From: Medicago truncatula
Taxonomy: Eukaryota; Streptophyta; Magnoliopsida; Fabales; Fabaceae
Assembly (NCBI RefSeq): GCF_003473485.1
Contig: NC_053048.1
Span: forward strand, 29,198,755-29,262,754
DNA: 64,000 nt
Direction of reading: 5' to 3'
Shown here one piece after another: positions 60,341-64,000 of this stretch (the stretch's first letter is position 1; each line of letters begins with the position of its first letter). Made by a program: the position numbers and the translations under genes. Below the pieces are notes generated by a model. The model saw only the letters and a list, made by a program, of their open reading frames with translations. It was not told the origin of the DNA and did no database searches.

Positions 60341-61260
60341 TAACAAATCCTATTTTAATGGTGTTTAACAAAAAAAACTAGGGGTTAACAAATTTTTAAC
60401 TGATATTTTAAATAATATAATAAAAATGAAAAAACAGTTTAAATGAAAGATAAAAATCTCCTCCCAAAATATTGTATTCCACTTATACATCGTATACATA
60501 TAGATGTATACTAGTATCCGAAGAAAGTGATCAACTCTTATAATGATGATTATGAATATAATAGAAAATTACAAAATATATGATGTAATTAATCGATTTC
60601 AAAAAACATTTATATTCATAGAAATTGAAATGTCATATACTAAAATATAATTAACTCAAATTGGTTCCATGTTTGAAGAATATAAAATTTTGGACTTAAA
60701 TCAAATACTTTTAGCCCCATATTTAGGGAATATAAAATTTTGAACTACCATCAAATACTTATAGCCCCTATGTAGAAGAAATATTGATTTTATTTTTTTT
60801 GACAGTAAACAAGAGCTTAACATTTCATAAAACATAGAATATTACATCCAACTAGTGTTGACATTGAAGGGACATTCTCCAACAAACTTGAAGAGTTAAT
60901 ACAAGAGAAATAGCCTACTAATTCATGATTTACAATACACATAAACTTTGTAGACAAATATGAGAAATTTGATCATAATTCACAACCTAACAATCCATTC
61001 ATCAACATCTTCCATCTTCTAAAGGTGACAAAGGAGATATGAGAATCCAAAGTCTTTTTTCCTATCCAGTTACGGATAATTTTTTTGGCTTCACCACACA
61101 CATTTCGACTATATTTGGTCTCGGATTTTTTCACTCTGTCACTCTGGACAGAAATCAGCCGATAAAAGGCAAAGGGGTTGAACCTGGATTCATCCTCATA
61201 AAAGGCAACAAAACTTGTATGATAGTTGCAATCAAATCTCAGTTGAGGCTAATGCTTAAA
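60341..61260. other. Intergenic, no gene seen
   Basis: AT-rich. Two similar blocks (tagccccatatttagggaat and tagcccctatgtagaagaaa) suggest a small local duplication at 60680-60785. Confidence 0.4.
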
Positions 61261-61960
61261 TCAACCTAAACTTAAAGGTAGGACGCAAACCTTAGATAAA
61301 AAACACACAAAAAGAACAACAAACACACAAAAGATAGAGCAGAAACAGAACAACGTTAAACAAACCCAGTCGAGAATCACCCATGGAGGTTTCGGAGGTG
61401 GACGACTCAAAGATGAAATATGAGGAAGGAGGGTTATCCGGACTTCATCTGGAGGCTTCCGTGGAGGCCTTCCGAGGCTGAGATCCAGAGGTAAGAGGAC
61501 AAATTCAGTTTTCTGCAAGATAGAGAGGTGTTGAAGCTTCAACCGCCTCTTCCGTATAATCATAATAACTCGAGGAGGTGGCTCCAGTGGTGGCCGTTTC
61601 GTTGAGGTGGAGGAGATCGCAAGGGGATGATGTTCACCTGTGAAAATCTCTTCCCCACAACCCTCTGTTTCATCAGCGACGCGGCCCTCTTCAGTTTCTT
61701 CCTTCGTAAGATCCATTTTGCCCCAAATCTCCATAGTTACAAAAAACACAAAATAAGGAGGAAAAGACACTAAATCGAAACACGAAGACAAACACAATGG
61801 AGACAAAGAACTAGGATTACCTAGGGGAGAGACCCATTTCAGGTTGGGAAAGCCAGAACAAGCTGGCGTAACCGCCTCCTCACACCCAGGAAACCCTAGA
61901 AATGATGGTGGTGGTATCACGATAAGTTAGAGAGAGAAGCGCTGCCTTCTCTCTACAAAC
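61261..61960 (-). pseudogene. LINE 5' region / ORF1-like fragment
   Basis: A 219-codon frame on the - strand contains MEIWGKMDLTKEETEEGRVA, recalling the MDLTKEE.E...EG start of ORF1 in legume LINEs, then Pro/Arg-rich sequence with two similar segments (LGRPPRKPPDEVRITLLP and LSRPPPKPPWVILDW) that show no known domain. A pyrimidine-rich leader with ctagggtttcctgggtgtga precedes it. Probably a rearranged LINE 5' end. Family link is from memory. Confidence 0.4.
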
Positions 61961-62109
61961 ACGTGAGTCGACTTCTATGGTATCTTCTTATCATTACGAA
62001 GAAATATTGATTTTGAACATTTTACTTAACATGTAGTTTTCACCGGATGTAGTTTCTGAAATTGGTAGTTATTATACTCTTCGTTGGAAGATAAGAATGA
62101 TAAATAATA

Positions 62110-62539
62110 GTGAATTACTAAATTTATTGCTTCTTTTTCAGGGATAATACGTGAGTGTAGTTCGTTATGATTTTGGTAATCCGATTTTGAATGATTGTGG
62201 TGGTGTTAATTATAAATTTAAAGGTTTGATTATGTGGTTTTTGTTGAAGTTGAAATGATGAATTTTTAAAAGAACAAAAAAAAGTTAAAGATGATGAAGA
62301 TTGATGAAGATGAGGGAAGAAGATGAAGAAAAGAAAATAAATCAGATGTTGGTGATACACAATTAGATCTGATAGACCTCATTTATCCAACGATCTCCTT
62401 TTTTTGGGGGTTAAAATGAATAAAATAGGACCAAATTGAAGGATGGAAGGAAGATAAAGGAACAATTTGGAACGTTTAATAGTTAGGGGACCAAATTGAA
62501 AACAGAAATAAGTTAAGGGACCAAACGATGTATTAAGTC
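62110..62539. mobile_element. Truncated relative of the 12794-14494 MULE
   Basis: The right end ttagggg-accaaattgaaa..taagttaagggaccaaa and gatgtattaag matches the right terminus at 14440-14494. The inner part (ggtggtgttaattataaatt, taaaggtttgattatgtggt) matches the leader of the insert at about 14090-14130. The left half, including the two-exon gene-like unit, is missing. Confidence 0.55.
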
Positions 62540-63378
62540 TCATAAAAAATAAATACTACAAATTTTGATCAAATTGGTTCAGATTCGACCAGCAAATAAA
62601 ACTAAAAGCACGAACGAAACAACTTAGTTTGAGTTAGATTACCAAGTTAACCTAATTAAGAATGATATTATAACCTATGATATTAAGAGTGAAAGGACAT
62701 AAAAGAATAAGTATACCATCAAATTGATCATTGTCTTTGTAAGTCATTTTCAAATTAGTCATCGACTCTATTGATATTTTAAACTAGTCTTTGTCTTTAT
62801 CAATTAAGTCTTTCATCATGTGACAAAAACATAAATGCAACGACCTAATTGAATTTTTTGTGACAAAGACAGAGACTAATTTAAAATAGAGTTTAATTGC
62901 GGTGATTTGACATGACAGTCCAAAACAGTTTTGCACACACAACCAATCAAAACATTCTGAATCGCCATATCAATTAATGATTTCAATTTATGTGTGTCAA
63001 ACGTAACAATTAAGAATGTTTTGATTGGTTGTGCGTGGACTATCAACAAAACCACCATTAAACTCTTTAAAATATTACTAAAGTCGGAATTAAATTGAGA
63101 GTAGGGTAAGGAGATTAATTTGCTGGTTTACTTAAAAAATAACTATATATTAATATTTTTTACATAAATGAATTGGTCTTTGTTGTATTGTACCAAAACA
63201 CTAGCTCAACCTAAGAATTTGTCACACCTAAACAAAGCATCAAACTCATTTGAATCAAATCCTAAACCTAGGGGAAGAAACTCGTGTTCTTCTAAACCCT
63301 CACTCTAAACCCATTTCAATCGCATCACATTCCTAAAACACCATTCTTCTCTCAAACCCATCACTCCTTCAACCAACA

Positions 63379-64000
63379 ATGTTTCGCATAGCTTCAAAAC
63401 TCTCCTCAAGAGTCTCTCCAAAAGCTCTTGTTTCTCTCTCATCAAAACCCTCCCCCATTTCATTCAGATCATTCAACACTGTTTTGGCCTTAGATAAAAG
63501 CTTAGCTGTTGATGATGTTGTTCGGATGAGTGAATATGCTTTGAGACAAGCTAGGTCTGAAAAATCAGGTCAGAAAAAAATTCTTTTATTTTTTTTTTTA
63601 TCAAAATTTGGTTTTTTGATGACCCTTTTGTCTGTTTTGTTCAAAATTAACATCGTTTTTGTTTTTTTATTAGGTTTTTTGATGACCCATTTGTGTGTTT
63701 TGTTTAAAGTTAACGTTTATTTTTGGTTTTTTCATGACCCTTTTTTGTGTTTTGATGAAAGCTAACATCTTTTTGGTTTGTTTGTTTTTGTGTGAATAGT
63801 TGGATCGTATGGAATGGGTTATTTGGTGTTGAAGCATTGTCTTACAACTGAGTTAACCGAAGGAAATGATCCAAAACATGAAAATTCCAAAGGAATTGCT
63901 TTGCTTACTATGTCTACATTGTTTAGTGAAAGGTTATTTCTTTGAAATTGGAATTTTCATTTTTGTGCTAAATTTTGTGGTTGGTTGTTAAAACTCATTA
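63379..64000 (+). CDS. Unidentified gene, 5' part (possible mitochondrial protein)
   Basis: Exon 1 (63379-63568) and exon 2 (63800-63932) join in phase 1 (TCA-G/TT-GGA). The gene continues beyond the window after the donor AG/GTTATT. The first 35 residues (MFRIASKLSSRVSPKALVSL..) are rich in Arg and Ser without acidic residues, as in mitochondrial presequences. Then come DDVVRMSEYALRQARSEKSG, VGSYGMGYLVLKHCLTTELT and SKGIALLTMSTLFSER. I do not recognise the family. The leader (63240-63378) is pyrimidine-rich and gene-like. Both introns begin GT. No defect is visible in the part present. Confidence 0.6.

Overview
The window reads as nuclear DNA of a legume, most likely Medicago or a close relative. 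The base composition is strongly AT-rich, the genes carry many short introns with GT..AG borders, and the intergenic space is packed with tRNA-derived SINE-like repeats, LINE debris, LTR fragments, fold-back (MITE/MULE) elements and a cysteine-rich DEFL peptide gene. The species is inferred; no marker in the window proves it.

Layout: 0-7 kb is transposon-derived. A PIF/Harbinger-like element (1388-5759) is split by a 3.4-kb LTR-type insertion (1572-4956). A two-exon defensin-like gene lies at 7.26-7.84 kb. From 7.9 to 24 kb there is no convincing host gene. This stretch holds nested fold-back elements (8.1-8.95 kb; 12.2-14.7 kb, the latter carrying a small two-exon gene in Pack-MULE style), three copies of an unclassified hairpin-plus-ORF repeat (10.8, 15.2 and 19.5 kb), LTR pieces and SINEs.

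A complete auxin response factor gene (13 exons, 680 codons, ARF9/ARF1-type repressor class) occupies 24.8-29.25 kb on the + strand, with three short upstream ORFs. A five-member tandem array of SRG1-like 2-oxoglutarate/Fe(II) dioxygenase genes fills 33.2-52.4 kb on the - strand. All five share four exons and the same intron phases. One copy (50555-52434) has lost its ancestral start frame and its TATA segment. Another (38255-40265) is divergent at the 2OG-binding motif. A thaumatin-like (PR-5) gene lies at 55.1-56.5 kb (-).

The right end holds a LINE 3' remnant (57.4 kb), an IMK-type LRR receptor-kinase pseudogene split by a hAT MITE with a perfect 8-bp target duplication (59.2-60.3 kb), a LINE ORF1-like 5' fragment (61.3-61.9 kb), a truncated relative of the 12.8-kb MULE (62.1-62.5 kb), and the first two exons of an unidentified, possibly mitochondrial gene that runs off the window (63379-).

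The host genes are unrelated in function: auxin transcriptional repression, specialised or hormone-type oxidation, and secreted defence proteins. The two features that stand out are the recent, still-evolving dioxygenase array (mosaic exon 1, SINE presence/absence between paralogous promoters, decay of single copies) and the deep nesting of fold-back elements, one of which carries a gene-like insert.
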